The notes under the pieces: model-generated | Seen by the model: only the letters and a program-made list of their open reading frames with translations | Database searches by the model: none | Told to the model about the DNA's origin: nothing | Made by a program: the position numbers and the translations under genes | Assembly: GCA_003255065.1 (NCBI GenBank) | Contig: QAOA01005223.1 | Location: 455,175 to 519,174 of the forward strand | Direction of reading: 5' to 3' | From: Cercis canadensis | Taxonomy: Eukaryota > Streptophyta > Magnoliopsida > Fabales > Fabaceae | Length of the DNA stretch: 64,000 nucleotides | Shown: one piece after another, positions 41,290 through 55,800 of the stretch | Layout: the number at the start of each line of letters is the position of its first letter | Position numbering within the stretch: the stretch's first letter is position 1

Positions 41290-44200
41290 CCGGGCCAGAT
41301 CTGGTGACTCACCAGGAAACAGTCCCTTCCCATATATAGGGAAACACAATAGAAATATACGAGTCATAAACAGGGATGAACCGAAACAGGTCTTGGACCA
41401 GATATAGCGACTGACCAGGAAACAGTCCCGTCCCATATACAGGGAAACACGAGAAAAATATCCAAGTCAGAAACAGGGATGAACCGAAACAGGGTGCCGG
41501 ACCAAATATAGCGACTTACCATGAAACAGTCTCGTCCCAGATTCAGGGAAACACGAGAAAAATATCCAATAAAGAAATAGGGATGAACCGAAACAGGGTG
41601 CCGGACAAGATATAGTGAATCAACAGGAAACTGTCCAGTCCCATATACAGGGAAACACGAGAAAAATATCCGAGTCAGAAAAAGGGATGAACCGAAACAG
41701 GTTGCCGGACAAGATATAGTGACTCACTAGGAAACAGTCCCTTCCAAGATATAGGGAAACACAATAGAAATATCCGAGTCATAAACAGGGATGAACTGAA
41801 ACAGGGCCCCGGACCAGATATAGCGACTCACCAAGAGATAGTCTCGTCCTAGATACAGGGAAACACGAGAAAAATATCTAATTCGGAAATAGGGATGAAC
41901 CGAAATAGGGCCCCGGACAAGATATACTGAATCAACAAGAAACTGTCCAGTCCCATATACAGGGAAACACGAGAAAAATATCCGAGTTAGAAAAAGGGAT
42001 AAACCGAAAAAAGGTACCGGACCAGATATAGTGACTCACCAGGAAACTGTCCCGTCCTAGATACATGGAAAGACGAGAAAAATATCCAAGTCAGAAACAG
42101 GGATGAACCGAAACAGGGTCCCGGACCAGATATAGCGACTCACCATGAAACTGTCTCGTCCCAGATACATGGAAACACGAGAAAATATCAATGTTTGAAA
42201 AAAGGGTAAACCGAAACAGGGTCCCGTACAAGATATAGTGACTCACCAGGAAACTGTCCTGTCCCATATACAGGGAAACATGAGAAAAATATCCGAGTCA
42301 GAAACAGGGATGAACCGAAACAGGACCCCGGACCAGATATAGTGACTCACCAAGAAACAATCCCGTCCTAGATATATGGAAACACAATAGAAATATTCGA
42401 GTCAGAAATAGGGTTGAACCGAAATAGGGTCTCGGACCAGATATAGTGACTCACCAGAAAACAGTCACGTCCTAGATACAGGGAAACACGAGAAAAATAT
42501 CTGAGTCAGAAACAGGGTCCCGGACCAGATATAGTGACTCACCCAGAAACTGTCCAGTCCCATATACAGGGAAACACGAGAAAAATATCCGAGTCAGGAA
42601 TAGGGATGAACCGAAACAGGGTCCCGGACCAAATATAGAGACTCACCAAGAGACAGTCTCATCCCAGATGCAGGGAAACACGAGAAAAATATAAAATTCG
42701 GAAATAGGGATGAACCGAAACAGGGTCCCAGACAAGATACAGTGAATCAACAGGAAACTGTCCAGTCCCATATATAGGGAAACATGAGAAAAATATCTGA
42801 GTAATAAACAGGGATGAACCGAAATAAGCTGCCGGACCAGATATATTGACTCACCAGGAAACAGTCCCTTCCCAGATATAGGGAAATACAATTGATATAT
42901 CCGAGTCAGAAACAGGGATGAACTGAAACAGGGTCTCGGACCAGATACAGTGACTCACCAGGAAACAGTCCCGTCCTAGATACAGGGAAACACGAGAAAA
43001 ATATCCAAGTCAGAAACAGGGAAGGACCGAAACAGGGTGCCGGAACAGATAAAGCGACTCACCATGAAATAGTCTCGTCCCAGATACAAGGAAACACGAG
43101 AAAATATCAATGTTTGAAAAAAGGTTGAACCGAAACAAGGTCCCGTACAAGATATAGTGACTCACCAGGAAACTATCCTGTCCCATACACAGGGAAACGT
43201 GAGAAAAATTTCTGAGTCAGAAACAGGGATGAACCGAAACAGGGTCCCGGACCAGATATAGTGACTCTCCAAGAAACAATCCCGTCCTAGATATATGGAA
43301 ACACAATAGAAATATCTGAGTCAAAAACAGGGATAAATCGAAACAGGGTCCCGGACCAGATATAGTTTCTCACCAGGAAACAGTCTCGTCCCAGATACAG
43401 AGAAACACGAGAAAAATATCCGAGTCAGAAGCAGCGATTAACCGAAACAGGGTCCCGAACCAGATATAGTGACACACAAGGAAACTATTCAGTTCCATAT
43501 ACAGGGAAACACAAGAAAAATATCCGTGTCAGAAACAGGGATGAACCGAAAAAGGGTTGCGGACCAGATATAGTTACCACCATGCAACAGTCTCGTCCCA
43601 GATTTAGGGAAACATGGAAAAAATATCTAAGTCAGAAACAGGGATGAACCGAAACAGGGTCCCGGACCAGATATAGTGACTTAGCAGGAAACTGTTAAGT
43701 CCCATATAGAGGAAAACACGAGAAAAATATCCGAGTTAGAAACAGGGATGAACCGAAACAGTGTGCCGGACCAGATATAGTGACTCACCAGGAAAGAGTC
43801 CCTTCTACGATATAGGGAAACACAATAGAAATATCCAAGTCAGACACAGGGATGAACCGAAACAGGGTCTCGGACCAGATATACTCACTCACCAGGAAAC
43901 AGTCCCGTCCTAGATACATGGAAACAGGAGAAAAATATCCGAGTCAGAAACATCGATGAACCGAAACTCGGTCACAGACCAGATATAACGACTGACCAAG
44001 AAACAGTCTCGTCCCAGATACATGGAAACACGAGAAAATATCCGAGTCTGAAGAGGGTTGAACCGAAACAGGGTCCCGTACCAGATATAGTGACTCACCA
44101 GGAAACAGTCCTGTCCCATATACAGGGAAACATGAGAAAAATATCCAAGTTAGAAACAGGGATGAACCGAAACAGGGCCCCGGACCAGATATAGTGACTC

Positions 44201-44400
44201 ACCAGGAAACAATCCCTTCCCAGATATAGGGAAACACAATAGAAAAATCCGAGTCAAAAACAGGGATGAACCGAAAAAGGGTGCCGGACCAGATATAGTG
44301 ACTCACCAGGAAACAGTCCCGTCCTAGATACATGGAAACACGAGAAAAATATCCGAGTCAGAAACAAGGATGAACCGAAACAGGGTCTCGGACCAGATAT
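41290..44400 (+). repeat. Segmental duplication in subfamily 2, copy A
   Basis: Paralogous to about 46985-50700. Matching points are CCAGATCTGGTGACTC (41297) with CCAGATCTAGTGACTC (46990), the two GTTGCCGGACAAG monomers, the GATATACTGAATCAAC monomer, and the CTTCTA(C/T)GATATAGG monomer at about 43802 and 50111. The offset is about 5690 in the left part, about 5490 after a two-monomer loss in copy B, and about 6308 in the right part after extra monomers at about 48080-48900. Confidence 0.75.
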
Positions 44401-46680
44401 AGCAACTCACCATGAAACAGTCTCGTCCCAGATACGTAGAAACACGAGAAAATATCCGAGTTTGAAAATGGGGTGAACTGAAACAGGGTCCCGTACCAGA
44501 TATAGTGACTCACCAGGAAACTGTCCTGTCCCATATACAGGGAAACATGAGAAAAATATCCGAGTCAGAAACAGGGATGAACCGAAACAAGGCCCCGGAC
44601 CAGATATAGTAATTCACCAAGAAACAATCCCGTCCTAGATATATAGAAACACAATAGAAATATCCGAGTCAGAAATAGGGATGAACTGAAACAGGGTCTC
44701 GGACCATATATAGTGACTCACCAGAAAACAGTCCCATCCTAGATACAGGAAAACACGAGAAAAATATCTGAGTCAGAAACAGGGATGAACCGAAACAGGG
44801 TCCCGGACCAGATATAGCGACTCACCAAGAGACAGTCTCGTCCCAGATACAGGGAAACACGAGAAAAATATCTAATTCGGAAATAGGGATGAACCGAAAC
44901 AGGGTCCCGGACAAGATATAGTGAATCAACAGGAAACTGTCCAGTCCCATATACAGGGAAACACAAGAAAAATATCCAAGTCAGAAACAGGGATGAACCG
45001 AAATAGGCTGCCGGACCAGATATAGTGACTCACCAGGAAACAGTCCCTTCCCAGATATAGGGAAACACAATAGAAATATCCGATTAATAAACAGGGATGA
45101 ACCGAAACAGGGTCCCGGACCAGAAATAGTGACTCACCAGGAAACAATCCCGTCCTAGATACAGGGAAACACGAGAAAAATATCCGAGTCAGAAACAGGG
45201 ATGAACCGAAACAGGGTCCCGGATAAGATATAGTAAATAAACAGCAAACTGTCCAGTCCCATATACAGGGAAACACGAGAAAAATATCCGAGTCAGAAAC
45301 AAGGATGAACCGAAACAGGGTCTCGGACCAGATATAGCAACTCACCATGAAACAGTCTCGTCCCAGATACGTAGAAACACGAGAAAATATCCGAGTCTGA
45401 AAATGGGGTGAACTGAAACAGGGTCCCGTACCAGATATAGTGACTCACCAGGAAACTGTCCTGTCCCATATACAGGGAAACATGAGAAAAATATCCGAGT
45501 CAGAAACAGGGATGAACCGAAACAAGGCCCCGGACCAGATATAGTAATTCACCAAGAAACAATCCCGTCCTAGATATATAGAAACACAATAGAAATATCC
45601 GAGTCAGAAATAGGGATGAACTGAAACAGGGTCTCGGACCATATATAGTGACTCACCAGAAAACAGTCCCATCCTAGATACAGGAAAACACGAGAAAAAT
45701 ATCTGAGTCAGAAACAGGGATGAACCGAAACAGGGTCCCGGACCAGATATAGCGACTCACCAAGAGACAGTCTCGTCCCAGATACAGGGAAACACGAGAA
45801 AAATATCTAATTCGGAAATAGGGATGAACCGAAACAGGGTCCCGGACAAGATATAGTGAATCAACAGGAAACTGTCCAGTCCCATATACAGGGAAACACA
45901 AGAAAAATATCCAAGTCAGAAACAGGGATGAACCGAAATAGGCTGCCGGACCAGATATAGTGACTCACCAGGAAACAGTCCCTTCCCAGATATAGGGAAA
46001 CACAATAGAAATATCCGATTAATAAACAGGGATGAACCGAAACAGGGTCCCGGACCAGATATAGCGACTCACCAAGAGACAGTCTCGTCCCAGATACAGG
46101 GAAACACGAGAAAATATCCAATTCAAAAACAGGGATGAACCGAAACAGGGTCCCGGATAAGATATAGTAAATAAACAGCAAACTGTCCAGTCCCATATAC
46201 AGGGAAACACGAGAAAAATATCCGAGTCAGAAACAAGGATGGACCGAAACAGGGTCTCGGACCAGATATAGGAACTCACCATGAAACAGTCTCGTCCCAG
46301 ATACGTAGAAACACGAGAAAATATCCGAGTCTGAAAATGGGGTGAACTGAAACAGGGTCCCGTACCAGATATAGTGACTCACCAGGAAACTGTCCTGTCC
46401 CATATACAGGGAAACATGAGAAAAATATCCGAGTCAGAAACAGGGATGAACCAAAACAAGGCCCCGGACCAGATATAGTAATTCACCAAGAAACAATCCC
46501 GTCCTAGATATATAGAAACACAATAGAAATATCCGAGTCAGAAATAGGGATGAACTGAAACAGGGTCTCGGACCATATATAGTGACTCACCAGAAAACAG
46601 TCCCATCCTAGATACAAGAAAACACGAGAAAAATATCTGAGTCAGAAACAGGGATGAACCGAAACAGGGTCCCGGACAAG
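44336..46680 (+). repeat. 935-bp higher-order unit, two and a half tandem copies
   Basis: The units start at AAACACGAGAAAAAT at 44336, 45271 and 46205, so spacings are 935 and 934 bp, equal to nine monomers less one or two bases. The first two units are almost identical over long stretches, including 228 bp with no difference at 44739-44966 and 45674-45901. Unit 2 differs in one monomer (about 46040-46130), which is of the GCGACTCACCAAGAGACAG type where unit 1 has the CCAGAAATAGTGACTC type. That is a monomer swap inside an otherwise identical unit. The third unit follows the first for about 470 bp, then skips to another monomer near 46675. This is the youngest-looking amplification in the window. 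Confidence 0.9.
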
Positions 46681-46984
46681 ATATAGTGAATCAACAGGAA
46701 ACTGTCCAGTCCCATATACAGGGAAACACGAGAAAAATATCCGAGTCAGAAACAGGGATGAACCGAAACAGGGTCCCGGACCTGATATAGCGACTCACCA
46801 AGAGACTGTCTCGTCCCAGATACAGGGAAACACGAGAAAAATATCCAATTCAAAAACAGGGATGAACCGAAACAGGGTCCCGGATAAGATATAGTAAATA
46901 AACAGCAAACTGTCCAGTCCCATATACAGGGAAACACAAGAAAAATATCCGAGTCAGAAAAAGGGATGAACCGAAATAGGCTGC

Positions 46985-49900
46985 CGGACCAGATCTAGTG
47001 ACTCACCAGGAACCAGTCCCTTCCCATATATAAGGAAACACAATAGAAATATACGAGTTATAAACAGGGATGAACCGAAACAAGTCTCGGACCAGATATA
47101 GCGACTGACCAGGAAACAGTCCCGTCCCATATACAGGGAAACACGAGAAAAATATCCAAGTCAGGAATAGGGATGAACCGAAACAGGGTGCCGGACCAAA
47201 TATAGCGACTTACCATGAAATAGTCTCGTCCCAGATTCAGGGAAACACGAGAAAAATATCGAATTCAGAAATAGGGATGAACCGAAACAGGTTGCCGGAC
47301 AAGATATAGTGAATCAACAGGAAACTGTCCAGTCCCATATACAGGGAAACACGAGAAAAATATCTAAGTCAGAAAAAGGGATGAACCGAAACAGGTTGCC
47401 GGACAAGATATAGTGACTCACCAGGAAACAGTCCCTTCCCAGATATAGGGAAACACAATAGAAATATCCGAGTCATAAACAGGGATGAACTTAAACAGGG
47501 CCCCGGACCAGATATAGCGACTCACCGAGAGACAGTATCGTCCTAGATACAGGGAAACACGAGAAAAATATCTAATTCGGAAATAGGGATGAACCGAAAT
47601 AGGGCCCCGGACAAGATATACTGAATCAACAGGAAACTGTCCAGTCCCATATACAGGGAAACACGAGAAAAATATCCGAGTCAGAAAAAGGGATAAACTG
47701 AAAAAAGGTGCCGGACCAGATATAGTGACTCACCAGGAAACTGTCCCGTCCTAGATACATGGAAAGACGAGAAAAATATCCGAGTCAGAAATAGGGATGA
47801 ACCGAAACAGGACCCCGGACCAGATATAGTGACTCACCAAGAAACAATCCCGTCCTAGATATATGGAAACACAATAGAAATATCCGAGTCAGAAATAGGG
47901 TTGAACCGAACTAGGGTCTCGGACCAGATATAGTGACTCACCAGAAAATAGTCACGTCCTAGATACAGGGAAACACGAGAAGAATATCTGAGTCAGAAAT
48001 AGGGTCCCGGACCAGATATAGTGGCTCACCCGGAAACTGTCCAGTCCCATATACAGGGAAACACGAGAAAAATATCCGAGTCAGGGACAGGGATGAACCG
48101 AAACTGGGTGCCGGACCATATATAGCGACTCACCATGAAATAGTCTCATCCCAGATACAGGGAAACACGAGAAAAATATCCAATTCAAAAACAGGGATGA
48201 ACCGAAACAGGGTCCCGAACAAGATATAGTGAATCAACAGCAAACTGTCCAGTCCCATATACAGGGAAACACGAGAAAAATATCCGAGTCAGAAACAGGG
48301 ATGACCGAAAGAGTCTGCCGAATCAGATATAGTGACTCACCAGGAAACAGTCCATTCCCAGATATAGGGAAACACAATAGAAATATCCGAGTCATAAACA
48401 GGGATGAACTGAAACAGGGTCTTGTACCAAATATAGTGACTGAGCAGGAAACAGTCCCGGCATAGATAAAGGGAAACACGAGAAAAATATCCGAGTCAGA
48501 AACAGGGATGAACCAAAACAGGGGGCCGGACAAGATATAGTGAAAATAGTCCCTTCCCGGATATAGGGAAACACAATAGAAATATCTGAGTCAGAAACAG
48601 GGATGAACCGAAAAAGGTTGCCAGAGCAGATATAGTGACTCAACAGGAAACAGTCCCGTCCTAGATACATGGAAACACGAGGAAAATATCCGAGTTAGAA
48701 ATAGGGATGAACCGAAACAGGGTGCTGGACCAGATATAGTGACTCACCAGGAAACAGTCTCGTCCCAGATACATGGAAACACGAGAAAATATCCGAGTCT
48801 GAAAATGGGGTGAACCGAAACAGGGTCCCGGACCAGATATAGTGACTAACCAAGAAACGGTCTAGTCCTAGATACAGGAAAACACGAGAAAAATATCTGA
48901 GTTAGAAACAGGGATGAACTGAAACAGGGTCCCGGACCAGATATAGAGACTCAACAAGAGACAGTCTCGTCCCAGATGCAGAGAAACACGAGAAAAATAT
49001 ATAATTCGGAAATAGGGATGAACCGAAACAGGGTCCCGGACAAGTTACAGTGAATCAATAGGAAACTGTCCAGTCCCATATATAGGGAAACATGAGAAAA
49101 ATATCCGAGTAATAAACAGGGATGAACCGAAATAGGCTGCCGGACTAGATATAGTGACTCACCAGGAAACAGTCCCTTCCCAGATATAGGGAGATACAAT
49201 AGATATATCCGAGTCAGAAACAGGGATGAACTGAAACAGGGTCTCGGACCAGATATAGTGACTCACCAGGAAACAGTCCCGTCCTAGATACAGGGAAACA
49301 CGAGAAAAATATCCAAGTCAGAAACAGGGATGAACCGAAACAGGGTGGCGGAACAGATAAAGTGACTCACCATGAAACAGTCTCGTCCCAGATACAAGGA
49401 AACACGAGAAAATATCAATGTCTGAAAAAGGGGTGAACTGAAACAGGGTCCCGTACAAGATATAGTGACTCACCAGGAAACTATCCTGTCCCATACACAG
49501 GGAAACGTGAGAAAAATTTCCTAGTCAGAAACAGGGATGAACCGAAACAGGGCCCCGGACCAGATATAGTGACTCACCAAGAAACAATCCCGTCCTAGAT
49601 ATATGGAAACACAATACAAATATCTGAGTCAAAAACAGAGATAAATCGAAACAGGGTCTCGGACCAGATATAGTTTCTCACCAGGAAACAGTCTCGTCCC
49701 AGATACAGAGAAACACGAGAAAAATATCCGAGTTAGAAACAGCGATTAACCGAAACAGGGTCCCGAACCAGATATAGTGACACACAAGGAAACTATTCAG
49801 TTCCATATACAGGGAAACACAAGAAAAATATCCGGGTCAGAAACAGGGATGAACCGAAAAAGGGTTGCGGACCAGATATAGTTACTCACCATGAAACAGT

Positions 49901-50700
49901 CTCGTCCCAGATTTAGGGAAACACGAAAAAAATATCTAAGTCAGAAACAGGGATGAACCGAAACAGGGTCCCGGACCAGATATAGTGACTTAGCAGGAAA
50001 CTGTGCAGTCCCATATAGAGGGAAACACGAGAAAAATATCCGAGTTAGAAACAGGGATGAACCGAAACAGTGTGCCGGACCAGATATAGTGACTCACCAG
50101 GAAAGAGTCCCTTCTATGATATAGGAAAACACAATAGAAATATCCGAGTCAAAAACAGGGATGAACCGAAACAGGGTCTCGGACCAGATATAATGACTCA
50201 CCAGTAAACAGTCCCATTCCAGATACATGGAAACACGAGAAAAATATCCGACTCAGAAACAGGGATGAACCGAAACTGGGTCACAGACCAGATATAACGA
50301 CTCACCATGAAACAGTCTCGTCCCAGATACATTGAAACACGAGAAAATATCGGAGTCTGAAAAGGGGTGAGCCGAAATAGGGTCCCGTACTAGATATAGT
50401 GACTCACCAGGAAGCTGTCCTGTCCCATATACAAGGAAACATGAGAAAAATATCCGAGTTAGAAACAGGGATGAACCCAAACAGGGCCCCGGACCAGATA
50501 TAGTGACTCACCAGGAAACAATCCCTTCCCAGATATAGGGAAACACAATAGAAATATTCGAGTCAAAAACAGGGATGAACCGAAAAAGGGTGCCGGACCA
50601 GATATAGTGACTCACCAGGAAACAATCCCGTCCTAGATACATGGAAACACAAGAAAAATATCCGAGTCAGAAACAGGGATGAACCGAAATAGGGTCCCGG
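46985..50700 (+). repeat. Segmental duplication in subfamily 2, copy B
   Basis: Partner of about 41290-44400. It lacks two monomers of copy A (equivalent to about 42080-42290) and has an extra stretch at about 48080-48900. One extra monomer has a 9-base deletion giving TAGTGAAAATAGTCC at 48538, and the same deletion is seen at about 51435. Confidence 0.72.
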
Positions 50701-52830
50701 ACCAGATATAACGACTCACCATGAAACATTCTCGTCCCAGATACATGGAAACACGAGAAAATATCCGAGTCGGAAAAAGGGGTGAACCGAAACAGTGCCC
50801 CGGACCAGATATAGTGACTCACCAAGAAACAATCCCGTCTTAGATATATGGAAACACAATAGAAATATCCGTGTAAGAAAGAGGGTTGAACCGAAACAGG
50901 TGTCGGACCAGATATAGCGACTCACCAGGAAACAGTCCCGTCCTAGATACTGGGAAACACGAGAAAAATATCTGAGTCAGGAACAGGGATGAACCGAAAG
51001 AGGGTGCCGAACCAGATATAGCGACTCACCATCAAACAGTCTCGTCCCAGATACCGGGAAACACGAGAAAAATATCCAATTCAGAAATAGGGATGAACCG
51101 AAACAGGTTGCCGGACAAGATATAGTGAATCAACAGGAAACTGTCCAGTCCCATATACAGGGAAACACGAGAGAAATATCCGAGTCGGAAACAGGGATGA
51201 ACCGAAATAGGGTGCCGGACCAAATATAGTGACTCACCAGGAAACAGTCCCTTCCCAGATATAGGGAAACACAATAGAAATATCCGAGTCATAAACAGGG
51301 ATGAACCGAAATAGGGTCCCGTACCAGATATAGTGACTCACCAGGAAACGGTCCCGTCCTAGATACAGGGAAACACGAGAAAAATATTCGAGTCAGAAAC
51401 ATGGATGTACCAAAACAGGGTGCCGGACAAGATATAGTGAAAATAGTCCCATCCCAGATATAGGGAAACACAATAGAAATATCTGAGTCAAAAACAGGGA
51501 TGAACTGAAAAAGGGTGCCGGACCAGATATAGTGACACACCAGGAAACAGTCCCGTCCTAGATACATGGAAACACGAGGAAAATATCCGAGTTAGAAACA
51601 GGGATGAACCTAAACAGGGTCCCGGACCAGATATAGCGACTCACCAAGAAACAGTCTCGTCCCAGATACATGGAAACACGAGAAAATAACCGAGTCTGAA
51701 AAAGGGGTGAACCGAAACAAGGTCCCGTACCAGATATAATGACTCCCCAGGAAACTGTCTTATCCCATATACAGGGAAACATGAGAAAAATATCCAAGTC
51801 AGAAATAGGGATGAACCGAAATAGGGCTCCGGATAAGATATAGTGAATCAACAGGAAACTGTCCAGTCCCATATACAGGGAAACACGAGAAAAATATCCT
51901 TGTCAGAAAAAGGAATGAACCGAAAGAGGGTGCCGGACCAGATATAGTGACTCACCAGGAAACTGTCCCATCCTAGATACATGGAAACACGAGAAAAATA
52001 TCCGAGTCAGAAATAGGGATGAACCGAAATAGGGTCCCGGACCAGATATAGCGACTCACCATGAAACAGTCTCGTCCCAAATACATGGAAAGACGGGAAA
52101 ATACCCGACTCTGAAAAAGGGGTGAACCGAAACAGGGTCCCGTACCAGATATAGTGACTCAACAAGAAATTGTCCTGTCGCATATACAGGGAAACATGAA
52201 AAAAATATCCGAGTCAGAAACAGGGATGAACCGAAATAGGGCCCCGGACCAGATATAGTGACTCACCAAGAAACAATCCCGTCCTAGATATATGGAAACA
52301 CAATAGAAATTATCGAGTCAGAAATAGGGATGAACCGAAACAGGGTCTCGGACCAGATATAACGACTCACCAAGAAACAGTCCCGTCCTAGATACAGGGA
52401 AACACAAGAAAAATATCCGAGTCAAAAACAGGGTCCCGGACCAGATATATTGACTCACCCGGAAACTGTCCAGTCCAATATACAGGGAAACACGAGAAAA
52501 ATATCCAATTCAGAAACAGGGATGAACCGAAAAAATGTCCCGGACATGATATAGTGAATGAACAGCAAACTGTCCAGTCCCATATACAGGGAAACACGAG
52601 AAAAATATCCGAGTCAGAAACAGGATGAACCAAAAGAGGCTGCCGATCAGATATAGTGACTCACCAGGAAACAGTCCCTTCCCAGATTTAGGGAAACACA
52701 ATAGAAATATCCGAGTTATAAACAGTAATGAACTGAAACAGGGTCCTGTACCAGATATAGTGACTGACCAGGAAACAGTCCTGTCCTAGATAAAGGGAAA
52801 CACGAGAAAAATATCCGAGTCAAGAACAGG

Positions 52831-55800
52831 GATGAACCGAAACAGGGTCTCGGACAAGATATACTGACTCACCAAGAAACAGTCCCGTCCCAGATATATG
52901 GAAACACAATAGAACTATCCGAGTAAGAAACAGGGTTGAACCGAAAAAGGGTCCCGTACCAGATATAGTGACTCACCAGGAAATAGTCCTATACCAGATA
53001 CAGGGAAACACGAGAAAAATATTTGATACAGAAACATGGATTCACCGAAACAAGGTCCCGGACAAGATATAGTTACTCACCAGGACACAGTCCCGTCCCA
53101 GATATTGGCAAACACAAAAGAAATATCTGAGTCAGAAACAGGGATAAACCGAAACAGGTTCCCGGACCAGATATAGTTACGTTCCAGGAAACAATCTCGT
53201 CCTAGATAGAGGGAAACACGAGAATAATATCCGAGTCAGAAACAGAGATGAACCGAAACAGGGTTCCGGACCAGATATAGTGACTCACCAGGAAACTGTG
53301 TAGTCCCATATACAGGGAATCACGAGAAAAATATCCGAGTCAGAAATAGGGATGAACCGAAACAGGCTCCCGGATCAGATATACTGACTCTCTAGGAAAC
53401 AGTCCAGTCCCAGATATATGAAAACACATTAGAAATATCCGAGTCAGAAACAGGGGTGAACCGAAAAAGGGTCCCAGACCAGATATAGTGACTCACCAAA
53501 AAATAGTTCGATACTAGATACAGGGAAACACGAGAAAAATATTTGATTCAGAAATAGGGATGAACCGAAACAGGGACCCGGACCAGATATAGTTACTCAA
53601 CAGGAAATAGTCCCGCCCCAGATATAGGGAAACACAATAGAAATATCCGATTCAGAAATAGGGATAAACCGAAACAAGGTCCCATACCAGATATAGTTAC
53701 TCACCAGGAAACTGTCTTGTCCTATATAAAGGGAAACACGATAAAAATATCTGAGTCAGAAACGGGGATTAACCGAAACAGGATCCCGTACCAGATATAC
53801 TGACTCACCAGGAAACTGTCCAGTGCCATATACAGGGAAACAAAAGAAAAATATTCGAGTCAGAAAAAAGGATAAACTGTAACAGGGTCCCGGACCAGAT
53901 ATAGTGACTCACCAAGAAACAGTCCTGCCCCTGATATAGGGAAACAAAATAGAAATATCCGAGTCAGAAACAGGGAGAAATCGAAACAGGGTCCCGGACC
54001 AGATATAGTGACTCACCAGGAAACAGTCCTGTCCCAGATATAGGAAAACAAAATAGAAATATCCGAGTCAGAAACAGGGATAAACCGAAACAGGGTCCCG
54101 AACCAGATATAGTTACTTACCAGGAAACAGTCTCGTCCTAAATAGAGGGAAACACGAGAAAAATATCCGAGTCAGAAATAGAGATGAACCGAAACAGGTT
54201 CCAGGACCAGATATAGTGACTCACTAGGAAACTGTACAGTCCCATAAACAGGGAATCACGAGAAAAATATTTGAGTCATAAACAGGGATGAACCGAAACA
54301 GGGTCCCAGACGAGATATACTGACTCACCAAGAAACAGTCCCGTTCCATATATATGGAAACATAATAGAAATATCCGAGTCAGAAACAGGGATGAACCAA
54401 AACAGGATCCCGGACAAGATATAGTGACTCACCAGGAAACAGTCCCGTCCCAGATATAGGGAAACACAATAGAAATATCCGAGTCAAAAAAAGGTATAAA
54501 CCGAAACAAGGTCTCGGAAAAGATATAGTTACTCAACAGGAAACAATCTCGTCCTAGATACAGGGAAACACGAGAAAAATATCTGGGTCAGAAACTGATA
54601 TGAACCGAAACAGGGTCCCGTACCAGATATAGTGACTCACCAGAAAACTGTCCAGTGCCATATACAGGGAAACAAAAGAAAAATATTCGAGTCAGAAACA
54701 GGGATAAACCGAAACAGGGTCACGGACAAGATATAGTGACTCACCAGGAAACAGTCTTGTCCCAGATATAGGGAAACAAAATAGAAATATCCGAGTCAGA
54801 AACAGGGATAAACCGAAATAGGGTCCCTTGACCAGATATATTGACTCAACAAGAAACAGTCCAATCCCAGATATATGGAAACACAATAGAAATATCCGAG
54901 TCAGAAACAGGGATGAACCGAAACAGGGTCCCGGTCCAGATATAGTGAGTCACCAGGAAACAGTCCCGTCCCATATATAGGGAAACACAATAGAAATATC
55001 CGAGTCAGAAACAGGGATGAACCGAAACACGGTCCCGGACCAGATATTGTTACTCACCAAGAAACAGTCCCGTCCCAGATATAGGGAAACACAACAGAAA
55101 TATCCGAGTCAGAAATTTTGAATAACTGAAAGAGGGTCTCGGATCAGATATACTGACTCACCAGGAAACAGTCACGTCCCAGATATATGGAAACACAATA
55201 GAAATATCCGAGTCAGAAACTGTGATGAACTGAAAGCGGGTCCCGGACCAGATATAGTGACTTACCAGGAAACTGTCTAGTCCCATATACAGGGAAACAC
55301 GAGAAAAATATCCGAATTAGAAACAGGGATGAACCGAAACGGGGTCTTGGACAAGATATATTGACTCACCAACAAACAGTCCCGTCCCAGATATATGGAA
55401 ACACAATAGAAATATTCGAGTCAGAAATGGGGGTGAACCAAAAAAGGGTCTCGGACTTGGTATAGTTATTCACCAGAAAACAGTCTCATACCAGATACAG
55501 GGAAACATGAGAAAAATATTTGATTCAGAAACAGGGATGAACCGAAACAGTGACCCGGACCAGATATAGTTACTCACCAGGAAACAGTCCCGCCCCAGAT
55601 ATAGGGAAACACAATAGAAATATCCGAGTCAGAAACAGGGATAAACCGAAACAAGGTCCCAGACCAGATATAGTTACTCACCAGGAAACTGTCTCGTCCT
55701 AGATAAAGGGCAAGACGATAAAAATATCTGAGTCAGAAACGGAGATTAACCGAAACAGGGTCCCGTACCAGATATAGTGACTCACCAGGAAACTGTCCAG

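Larger units (their letters stand above)
25964..52830 (+). repeat. 104-bp satellite array, subfamily 2, 27-kb block
   Basis: Same monomer and orientation, but with a different variant set. Diagnostic types are: GCGACTCACCATGAAACAGTC with GAGAAAATATCCGAGTCTG and GGGGTGAACC (one or two bases short); GGGCCCCGGACC; CAAGAGACAGTCTCG with ATCTAATTCGG; TGAATCAACAGG; AAATAAACAGC; and CCTTCTATGATATAGG (near 31770, 31875, 36224, 36845 and 50110). The TTTTGAATAACT and CTTTGAAGAACT modules of subfamily 1 were not seen here. Higher-order structure is strong: runs repeat at about 30700-32000, 35040-36350, 42640-44150 and 48950-50480. Monomers lacking the 16-bp module recur. There is no LTR and no gene in the block. 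The right junction lies at about 52820-52850. Confidence 0.9.

Noticed and set aside
44926..45348. Minus-strand open frame of 140 codons as a gene
   Set aside because: Pure satellite sequence; paralogous positions in the next 935-bp unit have shorter, differently framed versions, so the frame is not conserved.
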